Shown here piece by piece: positions 14,986 to 22,703 of a stretch of DNA of 33,550 bases. The position numbers and the translations under genes were made by a program. Origin of the DNA: Thermoplasmata archaeon (lineage in GTDB: Archaea; Thermoplasmatota; Thermoplasmata; Lutacidiplasmatales; UBA184); contig JAKIVU010000011.1 in NCBI GenBank assembly GCA_022750375.1, forward strand, positions 1 through 33,550, written 5' to 3'. The notes under the pieces were generated by a model that did no database searches, was not told where the DNA came from, and was given only the letters and a program-made list of their open reading frames with translations. Every line of letters begins with the position of its first letter. Positions within the stretch are counted from its first letter, which is position 1.

Positions 14986-16530
14986 TTACACGATCGGCGT
15001 CAGCGTCGCGTGCGGAGCACCCTTCTCGGGGTCCGGGCTGATCGCATAGATCGTCGTCCGCGGCCGGATCCCGTAGATGCACGGCGCGTTGTCGATGTTG
15101 ATGATCCGGAAGTACGTGTCCATCATGTTCAGGATCTCGCTCGAGACGAGGAGCCCCGGCTTCAGGAGGCCGATCCCGAGATTCCCGACATGCTTCGTCC
15201 GGGAGACGCCCTGGAAGTACATCCGGATGGCGACCTGGTCGCCCATCAGGCTCTCGAACGTGTCGAACGCGGTGTACTCGATGAACGGCTTTCGGTCGGG
15301 GCCGGCGACCGCCTTCTCCGCGGTGACCATCGCTCGCATCGCCTCGTCACGCCCGAACCGTGCCATCGGCAGGATGTACGGGTCCTCGGTCTCGTTCGCG
15401 GTGTAGTCCGGGATACGGACGCGGGTGTCGAACTGGTTCGTCGGGACGTGGCGCACGAGGGTCTCCCGGAGCTTCTCCGGGGACTCGCCGGCGGCGAGGA
15501 CCGCGATGATCCCGCGGCCCTGGGCGAGGAAGTTGAGGAACGTCGGAGTGAACAGCATGTAGTAGTCGTCGATGCCGACGTTGACGTCGACCTCGAAGGC
15601 GTTGAAGCTTCCCCGGCGGAACCCACCGCCGAGAAGTCGGTCGAAATCGGGGATCCCCGTCGAGTAGTACCGCTCCGGATCGGGGAGCGGCTTCCACGTT
15701 CCGGAGGGCGCCCCCGCGGTGGGGGTCGTCATGATCCCGAGGGCCTCGAAGCGCCCGCCGTCGAGCGTGACGGCGTACCGGGCACGCCCGATGTTCGTCG
15801 CGCGCAACTTCTCGAGACGGAGGTGGCGGACGCGGCGCTCATCGAGCTCCTCGCGCTGGATCGAGATCAGACCGTCGACGAGATATTCGATGCCGCCCGC
15901 CTCGGGCTTCTCGAGGATCATGACGACGTCGGTGCTCGAACCCTCGACGAGGTCCTTCTGGAGCGCCATGACGAACTCTTCCATTTCGAGTCCGTACTTG
16001 TGGGTCACACCCTCGAGCGAATCGATGACGAGCAGCGACTTCTCCGGCAGCGCCTTCTCGATGCGGTTGTAGACGTTCTCGACCTCGGGCATCGGGCTGC
16101 GCTTCAGGAGCGCCTGCAGGTGGGCCCGGTCGACGCGGGTCGGCGGGCCGCGTTCCTGGCCGAAGCTGCCGAGGATCTCCTTGCCCGCGCGGACCTTGCG
16201 TTGTTCCGCTTCCGGGAGCTCGGGCTCCCGGCTCTTGCCGGTCGCCTGGATCGCGTCGAGGAACAGTTTGGCGGCGTCGAGGACGCGGGTGCGCATCTCG
16301 GTCGACTTGAGCCACGGGAACTGCCGGTACAACGCCTCGTCGCCGACGCGGGTGGAAAGGTAGTAGGAGCGGCTCGGCTGGCCGACGCGCTCGAGGATCT
16401 CGAGCCCGAACGTGGTCTTGCCGGAACCGGCGCCCCCCTTCACGATGAGCGAGCGGCCCCCCTTGCCACTGAGGAAGGCGATGACTTCCGGAGGAACTCC
16501 GCCGACCGTGCTTCCCTCGTTCGCCGTCAT
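14986..16530 (-). CDS. Two-domain KaiC/GvpD-like RecA-superfamily ATPase with degenerate second domain
   Basis: This 514-residue protein has an N-terminal domain with a perfect Walker A (GGAGSGKTT, 32-40) and a Walker B-like strand LLVID (166-170), separated by a long insert (about 75-150). A second domain begins at 'STGIPDFDRLLGGGF' (290-304), the standard lead-in to a KaiC P-loop, but the P-loop position (about 313-320) reads EVDVNVGI, with no Gly-Lys-Thr. The second domain has therefore lost nucleotide binding by Walker A. Relatives include KaiC-like regulators and gas-vesicle GvpD; no gas vesicle genes are here, so that name would mislead. An AT-rich region at 16607-16628 may hold its promoter, giving a leader of about 60 bases. 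Role unknown, probably regulatory. Confidence 0.8.
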   Translation of the reverse strand: MTANEGSTVGGVPPEVIAFLSGKGGRSLIVKGGAGSGKTTFGLEILERVGQPSRSYYLSTRVGDEALYRQFPWLKSTEMRTRVLDAAKLFLDAIQATGKSREPELPEAEQRKVRAGKEILGSFGQERGPPTRVDRAHLQALLKRSPMPEVENVYNRIEKALPEKSLLVIDSLEGVTHKYGLEMEEFVMALQKDLVEGSSTDVVMILEKPEAGGIEYLVDGLISIQREELDERRVRHLRLEKLRATNIGRARYAVTLDGGRFEALGIMTTPTAGAPSGTWKPLPDPERYYSTGIPDFDRLLGGGFRRGSFNAFEVDVNVGIDDYYMLFTPTFLNFLAQGRGIIAVLAAGESPEKLRETLVRHVPTNQFDTRVRIPDYTANETEDPYILPMARFGRDEAMRAMVTAEKAVAGPDRKPFIEYTAFDTFESLMGDQVAIRMYFQGVSRTKHVGNLGIGLLKPGLLVSSEILNMMDTYFRIINIDNAPCIYGIRPRTTIYAISPDPEKGAPHATLTPIV

Positions 16531-16606
16531 GGTTTTGTGTGGTGGAGATTCGGCGCGGGGAGTCGTGGTCGTGGTCGGTCCGTTCCGTGCCGTGATGTCT
16601 TCATGG

Positions 16607-16628
16607 ACGCGATTAGAAAGTAAAGCTT
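16607..16628 (-). promoter_or_regulatory. AT-rich candidate promoter of the KaiC/GvpD-like gene
   Basis: The minus strand contains GCTTTACTTTCTAATCG, the only AT-rich stretch in the 137-base gap after alaS. It sits 77-98 bases before the ATG, implying a leader of 50-70 bases if used. It could also help end the alaS transcript (T-rich runs). Confidence 0.35.
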
Positions 16629-16667
16629 TGCTCTCGACTTTTCGCTAGGACCGGGGGCCGGAACCGC

Positions 16668-19232
16668 TCAGCTCTGGGCCATTCGGCGGGCCTCTTCCAC
16701 CGCCGTGCGCAGCGCGTCCGCGAGCGGGGCCCCGGGCTCTCCGACGGCCGTCGCCGCCGCCGGATTCCCCCCACCCTTTCCCCCGAAGGAGGTCGAGGCG
16801 ACCCGGACGACCTCGTTCGCGGCGACTCCGGGCGACGTCGACCCGACGAACAGCGTCCCCCGCCCTTCCTGCTGGCTCGCGAGGATCGCGACCCGCCCCT
16901 TCTCCTTCGTGAGGAGGCGGGAGAGTTCCATGAGGTCCGCCCGGGAGAGGTCGACCTGGCCCGCGACGATCGTGGTCGCCCCGACCGTTTGTGCGACGGA
17001 CGGGTCGGCGAGGAGCCGGGCGGAGGTGACTCCGAGGTCCTCCTTGCGTCGCTCGCGCGCGAGCTTGCGGGACTCCTCGATCTCGCCGAGCAGACGGTCG
17101 ATGCCGTCCGGGAGCTGCGGCACGGGCACGCCGAGCCGCCGCGCGGCCTCCTTCAGGATCTCCTCGTGCTCGTCCCGGAGGTCGAGCGCTCGTTCCCCGC
17201 TCGCGTACGTGAGCCGGACGACCCCGTCCTGGATGCGGTCGACGTCGAGCAGCGCGATGGCCCCGACCTCGCTCGTGTGGGTGCAGTGCGTGCCGCCACA
17301 GGCTTCGACGTCGATGCCCTCGATCTCCACGATCCGAAGCTCCCGACCGGGGACCGCGCCGCCCTGGTAGAGCGTGAATCCGAATCGTCGCTCCGCCTCA
17401 TTCCGCGCCTCGAAGTAGCTCTTGACCGGCCGGTCCTCGCGCACGACCTCGTTGACGCGGCGTTCGACCTTCCGTAGCTCCTCGCGGGAGAGCGCCTTGT
17501 AATGCGTAATGTCGATCCGCGCGGATTCGGTGCCCTTGTACGCCCCGGTCTGCCAGACGTGCGGACCGAGCACCTCCCGGAGCGCCCCGTTGAGCAGGTG
17601 GGTCGCCGTGTGGTGCTGCATCAGCTGGACCCGGCGGGGCCGGTCGATGCGCCCGTGCACCCGGTCGCCGACCCGGAACGGAGAGGGCCGCTCCAGCCGG
17701 TGGAGGACCCAGGGACCCCGCCGGGCGACGTCGACCACCTCGAGGTCTCCCAAGTGCCCATGGTCCGTCACCTGTCCGCCGCCGGTAGGGTAGAAGTAGG
17801 TTCGGTCGAGCGCCACGAACGCCCCCGCGGACCAGACGACGTGTGCGTCGAAGGCGAGCGTGTACGGGTCGAGATAGTACAGGACTTCCGTCGGGGGGGT
17901 CGGTTCCGGAACCTCGGGAAGCCCCTCGACGGACTCCGCGTAGTCGGTCGTGGGCTGCTCGTTCTCGTGGCGCGTCGCGACGCGAGCGTAGAAGTCGTCG
18001 GGGATCGGCGGAGGATCCTTCACCTCCTCGATCGCGAGGTCGGGGGGGATGCCCAGCGAATCGTACCATTGGATGAGGTCCTCTTCGGTGACCCGGGCAC
18101 CGGTCGAGCGAACCTTCTCGTCGTAGCGACGGATCGTCGCGCGGGCGCGGTCGATCGATTCCGCGAACCGCTCGACCTCGGCCGTGACGACGCGATGGAG
18201 GTCGTCCCGGTGGGCCCCGATCTCGGGGTAGTCGGTGGCGAGCTCTCGCGCGGAACGGTCGAGGATCGCGAGGAGGTCGGGCGCCTCCGGCGTACGCTGG
18301 AGGATCCGGATCGACCGGCGGAGCAAGAGGCGCGCGAAGTAGCCTTCCTTGCTGTTGGAGGGCACGACTCCGTCCGTGAGCAGGAAGTTGAGCGCGCGGG
18401 CGTGGTCGATCAGGATCGCCGCCTCCTTCGCCGGGAAGGTGCGTCGCAGCTCCTCGTACTCCCGGCCAAAGACGGCCTCATACGCGGTGTTGGTTCCCTG
18501 GCTCATCCAGACGAATCGTTCGAGGCCGTAACCGGTATCGACCACCGTGAGCGGCATCGGCCGCATCGACGTGCCGTCCCGAACGTACTCCATGAAAACG
18601 AGGGTGCTCACCTCGAGCCCGAGCAGCCCGACGCTCAACGACGGACCGAGGTTGCCGCCGCCTTCCCAGACCTCCTCCTTGTAGGTGATCGCCTTCGGGT
18701 CGGCGCCGAGCTCCTCCGTCAGGAGCCCGTGGCACAGCTCGACCGTGCGGTCCTTGAAGTAGACCTCGTGGTCGGGGCGGTTGAAGGCGTGATGCGCCAT
18801 CATCTCGAAGAGGGTGAAGTGTCGGCCGCTCCGGCCGACCTCCTCGAGGTCGATGAAGCGAAGGACGGGCTGGCTGATCGCGAGCGGGTTCGCGGGCGGA
18901 GGGATCGCGCCGCTCGTCACCCACGGTTGAAAATCGTAGATCGACGCCTGCGTGAAGAAGACGTCGTTCCTCCATCGAGCGACGACCGGGTAGCGGCGGA
19001 GGCGGGTGTGTCCCCGATGCTCGAAATACTGCAGGAACGCCTCCCGCATCGGTCGCGGCTCGTACGGTCGGGCGAAGCCGGGGTGCCCCAGGAATCCGTA
19101 GTCGCGACACGGTGCCTCCTGGCACCGGTCGTAGTCCCCGAGGCTCCAGAACGCGGAGCCGCATACGACGCAGGCTTTCCGGTGGAATCCTGCGCGGTGG
19201 AAGAACGGGAGGTCGTATTCGGCAGAATCCAT
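16668..19232 (-). CDS. alaS: Alanyl-tRNA synthetase (archaeal type)
   Basis: This 854-residue enzyme charges tRNA-Ala and hydrolyses mischarged Ser/Gly-tRNA. The archaeal N-terminal zinc motif is visible (CVVCGSAFW...CQEAPC within the first 45 residues), followed by the class II catalytic core ('FFTQASIYDFQPWV', 'FTLFEMMAHHAF'). The editing domain has H541-x3-H545 (HTATH) and C645GGTH649. The C-terminal DHHA1 domain ends with the GGKGGGNPAAA glycine-rich motif. Length is slightly under typical archaeal AlaRS (about 900). ATG at 19232 has a TATA-like box 26-35 bases upstream, suggesting a leaderless mRNA. No domain is missing. Confidence 0.97.
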   Translation of the reverse strand: MDSAEYDLPFFHRAGFHRKACVVCGSAFWSLGDYDRCQEAPCRDYGFLGHPGFARPYEPRPMREAFLQYFEHRGHTRLRRYPVVARWRNDVFFTQASIYDFQPWVTSGAIPPPANPLAISQPVLRFIDLEEVGRSGRHFTLFEMMAHHAFNRPDHEVYFKDRTVELCHGLLTEELGADPKAITYKEEVWEGGGNLGPSLSVGLLGLEVSTLVFMEYVRDGTSMRPMPLTVVDTGYGLERFVWMSQGTNTAYEAVFGREYEELRRTFPAKEAAILIDHARALNFLLTDGVVPSNSKEGYFARLLLRRSIRILQRTPEAPDLLAILDRSARELATDYPEIGAHRDDLHRVVTAEVERFAESIDRARATIRRYDEKVRSTGARVTEEDLIQWYDSLGIPPDLAIEEVKDPPPIPDDFYARVATRHENEQPTTDYAESVEGLPEVPEPTPPTEVLYYLDPYTLAFDAHVVWSAGAFVALDRTYFYPTGGGQVTDHGHLGDLEVVDVARRGPWVLHRLERPSPFRVGDRVHGRIDRPRRVQLMQHHTATHLLNGALREVLGPHVWQTGAYKGTESARIDITHYKALSREELRKVERRVNEVVREDRPVKSYFEARNEAERRFGFTLYQGGAVPGRELRIVEIEGIDVEACGGTHCTHTSEVGAIALLDVDRIQDGVVRLTYASGERALDLRDEHEEILKEAARRLGVPVPQLPDGIDRLLGEIEESRKLARERRKEDLGVTSARLLADPSVAQTVGATTIVAGQVDLSRADLMELSRLLTKEKGRVAILASQQEGRGTLFVGSTSPGVAANEVVRVASTSFGGKGGGNPAAATAVGEPGAPLADALRTAVEEARRMAQS

Positions 19233-19257
19233 GACGGGCGGGCCGAGGTCCCCCGGT

Positions 19258-19267
19258 CCTTAAACGG
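19258..19267 (-). promoter_or_regulatory. TATA-like box for alaS
   Basis: CCGTTTAAGG on the minus strand, 26-35 bases before the ATG. It stands out in a GC-rich divergent region and fits a leaderless start. The rest of the 167-base divergent gap shows no clear box for the MFS gene. Confidence 0.5.
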
Positions 19268-19399
19268 TTATGGAGATTTTGGGGGTCGCGGGCGCGGCCG
19301 GCGGGCCGGGCGCGTCGCAGCGGGGCGGTCAGGCTGGAAAATCTGGAGACCGAACCGACACCGATCGGACCGGGGGCCGTCTCCCGCGCGACCTGGGTC

Positions 19400-20680
19400 T
19401 TGATCGCACTCCGGATCGGATACGCCTACAACTGGTTCGATACCGGGCCGGCGTTGACGGCGATCGGGAGCACGTTCTCCGTCGGGCCAGCCCAGTTGGG
19501 CCTCCTCGTCGCGATGTTCCTGGTGGGTGCCGGCCTATTGCAGGTGCCGGCGGGATTCCTTGCGTTGCGTTTCGGGGCCCGCGCGGTCTCCGTCGCCGGT
19601 GTCGCCCTGCTCGCCGCCACCGCCGCGGCGAGCGCGGTCGCCCCGTCGTTCGATGCGCTCCTTCTCCTCCGGCTCGGCGCCGGATTCGGCGCGGCGTTGT
19701 TCTTCTCGCCCGCGATCGGGCTGGTGGCGAGCCTCTATCCCGCGGGCCGGAAGGGACTGCCCGTCGGGACGTTCAGCTCGGCGTTCAGCGCGGGGGCGGC
19801 GCTCGGGATCGTCGGGAGCTCGTTCCTCGTCCCGATGATCGGATGGCGGGGGTCGTTGCTCGTCGGCGGGGCGCTCCTCGGTATCCTCGCGCTCGCCGCG
19901 TTGGTCGCGATCCCGCGGGAAGCGGGGAGGCCCGCCCCCCGCTCCACCGCCCCCTGGTCGTGGCCGGTCGCGCTCCGGTTCCCGGGCGTGTGGATCATCG
20001 GCTTCGCCTTCGTCGGCGTGGAGGGAGCGGCGTTCGCGACCGGCCAGTTCATCGTTCCGTTCGGGGAGACGGTCCGGGGGTGGTCGATCCTGCTGGCGGG
20101 GGTCGTCGGAATGATGTTCGTCTTCCCGAGCACGTTCGGGGGGCCCGTCGGAGGGTCGGTCGCCGAACGGTATCGGAATCACCGAACGCAGTTCGTGGCC
20201 GCGACGCTCGTCGCGGCCGGGGTCCTCGCCCTGGTCCCATGGGCCGGGCTCGTCACCGCGGTCCTCATCGGCATCGTGTTCTCGTTCTCGTACGGGTTCA
20301 TCTACGCCGTGATGTACGTCCTTCCCCACTTCTGGACGAAGGTCCCGTCCGACCAGATCCCGCTCGCGATCGGGCTGTTCAACTCGATCCAGCTGAGCGG
20401 CGGGGCGGTCGTGTCGTTCCTCTTCGGTTGGGTCGTTTCGGTGCAGTCGTACGGGGTCGCCTGGGAGTTCCTGGCGGTCGCGATGGTCGTGACGCTGGTC
20501 GTGCTCGTCGCCCTGCCCGCGACGGGGCCCGGGCCGGGATCCGGTCCTCCGCTCGCGGAGGATCCCTCCCGGAACGGAGCGCTCGCCCCGTCGCGCACCG
20601 CTCCCGTATCGGACAGTCCGGACAGCGGGGACGGTGCGGTCGACAGAGGTTCTGCCCGTGCTGGACGAGGAGCGGGTTGA
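19400..20680 (+). CDS. Major facilitator superfamily transporter
   Basis: This 426-residue protein has about twelve membrane helices in the MFS layout: six up to residue about 170, a central loop (PREAGRPAPRS), then six more to about 374. The first helix holds 'YAYNWFDTG', like the N-terminal helix of many anion or carboxylate porters, and basic/acidic residues sit between helices 2 and 3. Substrate cannot be deduced. No ATG or GTG exists in frame; TTG at 19400 is taken, but the helix seems to begin a few residues earlier, so a rarer upstream codon cannot be excluded. After the last helix a Pro/Ser/Asp-rich tail of about 50 residues is antisense to the conserved iron-sulfur end of nth. Confidence 0.85.
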   Translation: MIALRIGYAYNWFDTGPALTAIGSTFSVGPAQLGLLVAMFLVGAGLLQVPAGFLALRFGARAVSVAGVALLAATAAASAVAPSFDALLLLRLGAGFGAALFFSPAIGLVASLYPAGRKGLPVGTFSSAFSAGAALGIVGSSFLVPMIGWRGSLLVGGALLGILALAALVAIPREAGRPAPRSTAPWSWPVALRFPGVWIIGFAFVGVEGAAFATGQFIVPFGETVRGWSILLAGVVGMMFVFPSTFGGPVGGSVAERYRNHRTQFVAATLVAAGVLALVPWAGLVTAVLIGIVFSFSYGFIYAVMYVLPHFWTKVPSDQIPLAIGLFNSIQLSGGAVVSFLFGWVVSVQSYGVAWEFLAVAMVVTLVVLVALPATGPGPGSGPPLAEDPSRNGALAPSRTAPVSDSPDSGDGAVDRGSARAGRGAG

Positions 20681-21227
20681 GCGGGATCCAGTACTCGCGG
20701 GGGAGCACGAGGCGGAGTCGGGCCTCGGTCTCCTCGGGAGTTTTCGTGCGCACCACCCCGAGTCGATTCGAAATGCGATGGACGTGGGTGTCGACGGGGA
20801 TCCCCGGGATGTCGTACCCGAACACCAGCACGCAGTTGGCGGTCTTTGGGCCGACCCCCGGGAGCGACATGAGCTCCTCCAACGTGCGGGGCACCTGCCC
20901 AGAGTAGCGGGCGAGGAGCTCGCCGGCGCACGCCCGGATCAGCCGTGCCTTGGTGTGGTAGAACCCGGTTTCGTGGATCAACGGCTCGATCGCCTCCGTC
21001 CGCGCCCGTGCGAGGGAGGGCGCGTCGGGGTAGCGCGCGAACAATCGCGCGCTCGCGGCCGCGGTGGCGGCATCGCGGGTGCGCTGGGACAGGATCGTTC
21101 CGATCAGCACCTGGAACGGGTTCTCGGCGTGGTCCCGGAGGTACGGGACCCGCCAGTCGCCCGTGTGGTAGAACCCCGAGAGTCCGTCGAGGACCGCCAC
21201 CCAGTCGTACGGCCCGCGCGACGTCAT
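20379..21227 (-). CDS. nth: Endonuclease III-type DNA glycosylase/AP lyase
   Basis: This 282-residue base-excision-repair enzyme removes oxidised pyrimidines. The helix-hairpin-helix is LPGVGPKTA (122-130), with catalytic Lys128 and Asp146 (VDTH). The [4Fe-4S] loop is C195-x6-C202-x2-C205-x5-C211. Canonical endonuclease III ends shortly after this loop (about 210-220 aa). Here the frame stays open for another 70 residues of Arg/Pro-rich sequence that lies antisense to the last MFS helices, so the tail may be an incidental lack of stop codons. ATG at 21227 overlaps the folC stop (ATGA), so folC and nth are coupled. Confidence 0.93.
   Translation of the reverse strand: MTSRGPYDWVAVLDGLSGFYHTGDWRVPYLRDHAENPFQVLIGTILSQRTRDAATAAASARLFARYPDAPSLARARTEAIEPLIHETGFYHTKARLIRACAGELLARYSGQVPRTLEELMSLPGVGPKTANCVLVFGYDIPGIPVDTHVHRISNRLGVVRTKTPEETEARLRLVLPREYWIPLNPLLVQHGQNLCRPHRPRCPDCPIRERCATGRALRSGRDPPRAEDRIPARAPSRAGRRARPASRPSRPPGTPRRPRTTAPKRPNRRGTTRPPRRSAGSS
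20545..20562. repeat. Perfect hairpin between the convergent MFS and nth cores
   Basis: TCCTCCG-CTCG-CGGAGGA forms a 7-bp stem with a four-base loop, flanked by two GGATCC copies (20537-20542 and 20560-20565). It lies where the conserved parts of the two convergent genes meet. There is no T-run, so it is not a standard archaeal terminator; it may shape the transcript ends or be chance in GC-rich DNA. Confidence 0.4.
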
Positions 21228-22675
21228 CGGACGGACCGCCTCCGGCCCGAGGCCGTCGCCGGTGGGGGAGTCAGCCCGGCACGTCGAGGCTCCTGTCCGG
21301 GGTCGGAGAGGTCCGGCTCGTCGTTCCCGCCGTGCGCCTCCCGGAGCAGCTCGCCCACCAGGTAGTCGCTCCCGACCACGAGCGTGAATCCGTCGGTGCC
21401 GGTGGCGGCCCGACCGAGTCGCACCCCCTCGCTCGCGGACCGTGCGAGGACGATCCGAGGAAACCGCCCCACCGCCTGGGCCCGCAGCTCGGCGACCGGA
21501 GCGCCGCGCTCCGAACGGACCGGCACCAGCACGAGGGTCCGGGCGAGTGGCGCGAGCGCGTCGAGGATACGCGGTACGTTCTTCCCCTGCAACGAGCCAA
21601 AGACGACCACGCTCTCGTCCGGGTCGGCGAGCGGGAACAGTTCTCCGAGGCTCTGGGCGACCAGACGAGCGCTTTCGGGCGTGTGCGCGACGTCGTAGTA
21701 CAGTTCGGGTCGACGGGCCACGCGCTCGAGCCGTCCGGGCCACACGACTCCCGAGAGGGCGGTGCGTACGAGCGATTCCTCGAGCCGCGTTCCGGTCGCC
21801 TCGCGGAACCGCGCGACGGCGGCGACCGCGAGCGCGGCATTCCCCGGCTGAAAGCGCCCGTAGAGCGGCAGAAAGATCCCCTCGATGGTTCGACCGGGGA
21901 GGTGGACGTCGAACTGCTGACCCTCCGCGGAGAGGTCGCGAGCGTCGACCGCGACCTCGCCGCCCAGATGCCACAACCGTACTCCGCGCTGCTTCGCCTC
22001 GGAGTCGACGACGGCCCGCGCCTCGGGCGGGAGTTCGCCGATCACCCCGGTCATCCCCGGGTGGAGGATCCCGGATTTCTCGTGCGCGATCGCGGCGAGG
22101 GTGTCGCCGAGGAGCTCCGTGTGTTCGAGTTCGATCGTCGTAACGACCCCGACCTTGGCGTCCAGGACGTTCGTCGCATCGAGCCGTCCCCCGATCCCGA
22201 CCTCGACCACCGCGGCCTGGACCGCCGACCGGGCGAACCAATCGAACGCGAGCGCGGTCGTCGCTTCGAAGAACGTCGGGCTGCGGTCGATCGCGCCGGC
22301 CGCCTCGAGCGTCTCGGCGGCGCGTTCGACCCGGTCGAGCCCTCGCACGACCTCGTCCGTGCCGATGGTCGCCCCGTCGACCCGCATCCGCTCCCGGTAG
22401 CTCTCGAGGTGGGGCGACGTATAGAGTCCGGTGCGGAGGCCGTGCGCGGTCAGGATCGTCTGGGCCATCGTGGCCACCGAGCCCTTCCCCTTGCTGCCGG
22501 TCACGTGGAGCGCCGGGAACCGCTGCTCGGGGTGCCCGAGGGCGGCGAGGAGCGCCGACATCACGTCGAGCCCGGGCCGGATGCCGAAGCGTCGGCGACG
22601 ATACAGCGCATCCAGCGCGGTGCGGTACTTCTCATGGCGCACGGCCCGTCGTTTTCCGGAGGGAGTATCGGGCAT
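21224..22675 (-). CDS. folC: Folylpolyglutamate synthase / dihydrofolate synthase (Mur ligase family)
   Basis: This 483-residue ATP-dependent ligase adds glutamate to (dihydro)pteroate or folate. The P-loop GSKGKGS is at residues 60-66. The substrate and metal segments 'TSPHLESYRERM', 'VVEVGIGGRLDATN' and 'HEKSGI' are all typical of FolC, and the C-terminal domain has 'YDVAHTPES', close to the family's DGAHN motif. ATG at 22675 is preferred over GTG at 22684 because a GGTGA Shine-Dalgarno-like motif sits five bases upstream of it. The gene follows the mutase by 28 bases and overlaps nth by four. The C-terminal 40 residues are Pro/Arg-rich and unlike the family. Presence of FolC suggests folate-type cofactors, though glutamylation of another pterin is possible. 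Confidence 0.92.
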   Translation of the reverse strand: MPDTPSGKRRAVRHEKYRTALDALYRRRRFGIRPGLDVMSALLAALGHPEQRFPALHVTGSKGKGSVATMAQTILTAHGLRTGLYTSPHLESYRERMRVDGATIGTDEVVRGLDRVERAAETLEAAGAIDRSPTFFEATTALAFDWFARSAVQAAVVEVGIGGRLDATNVLDAKVGVVTTIELEHTELLGDTLAAIAHEKSGILHPGMTGVIGELPPEARAVVDSEAKQRGVRLWHLGGEVAVDARDLSAEGQQFDVHLPGRTIEGIFLPLYGRFQPGNAALAVAAVARFREATGTRLEESLVRTALSGVVWPGRLERVARRPELYYDVAHTPESARLVAQSLGELFPLADPDESVVVFGSLQGKNVPRILDALAPLARTLVLVPVRSERGAPVAELRAQAVGRFPRIVLARSASEGVRLGRAATGTDGFTLVVGSDYLVGELLREAHGGNDEPDLSDPGQEPRRAGLTPPPATASGRRRSVR

Positions 22676-22680
22676 AAGCG

Positions 22681-22685
22681 TCACC
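22681..22685 (-). promoter_or_regulatory. Shine-Dalgarno-like GGTGA that decides the folC start
   Basis: GGTGA on the minus strand is complementary to the 16S rRNA 3' end and lies five bases before ATG 22675; the upstream GTG candidate would overlap the motif itself. Confidence 0.5.
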
Positions 22686-22703
22686 GAAGCGGGCCGCGCG
22701 GGC

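Noticed and set aside
14986-16530. Naming the ATPase GvpD or gas-vesicle regulator
   Set aside because: No gas-vesicle genes are nearby and the second P-loop is lost; a general KaiC/GvpD-like label is safer.
20545-20562. Intrinsic transcription terminator between MFS and nth
   Set aside because: The hairpin has no T-run on either strand, and archaeal termination relies on T-runs and FttA rather than hairpins.
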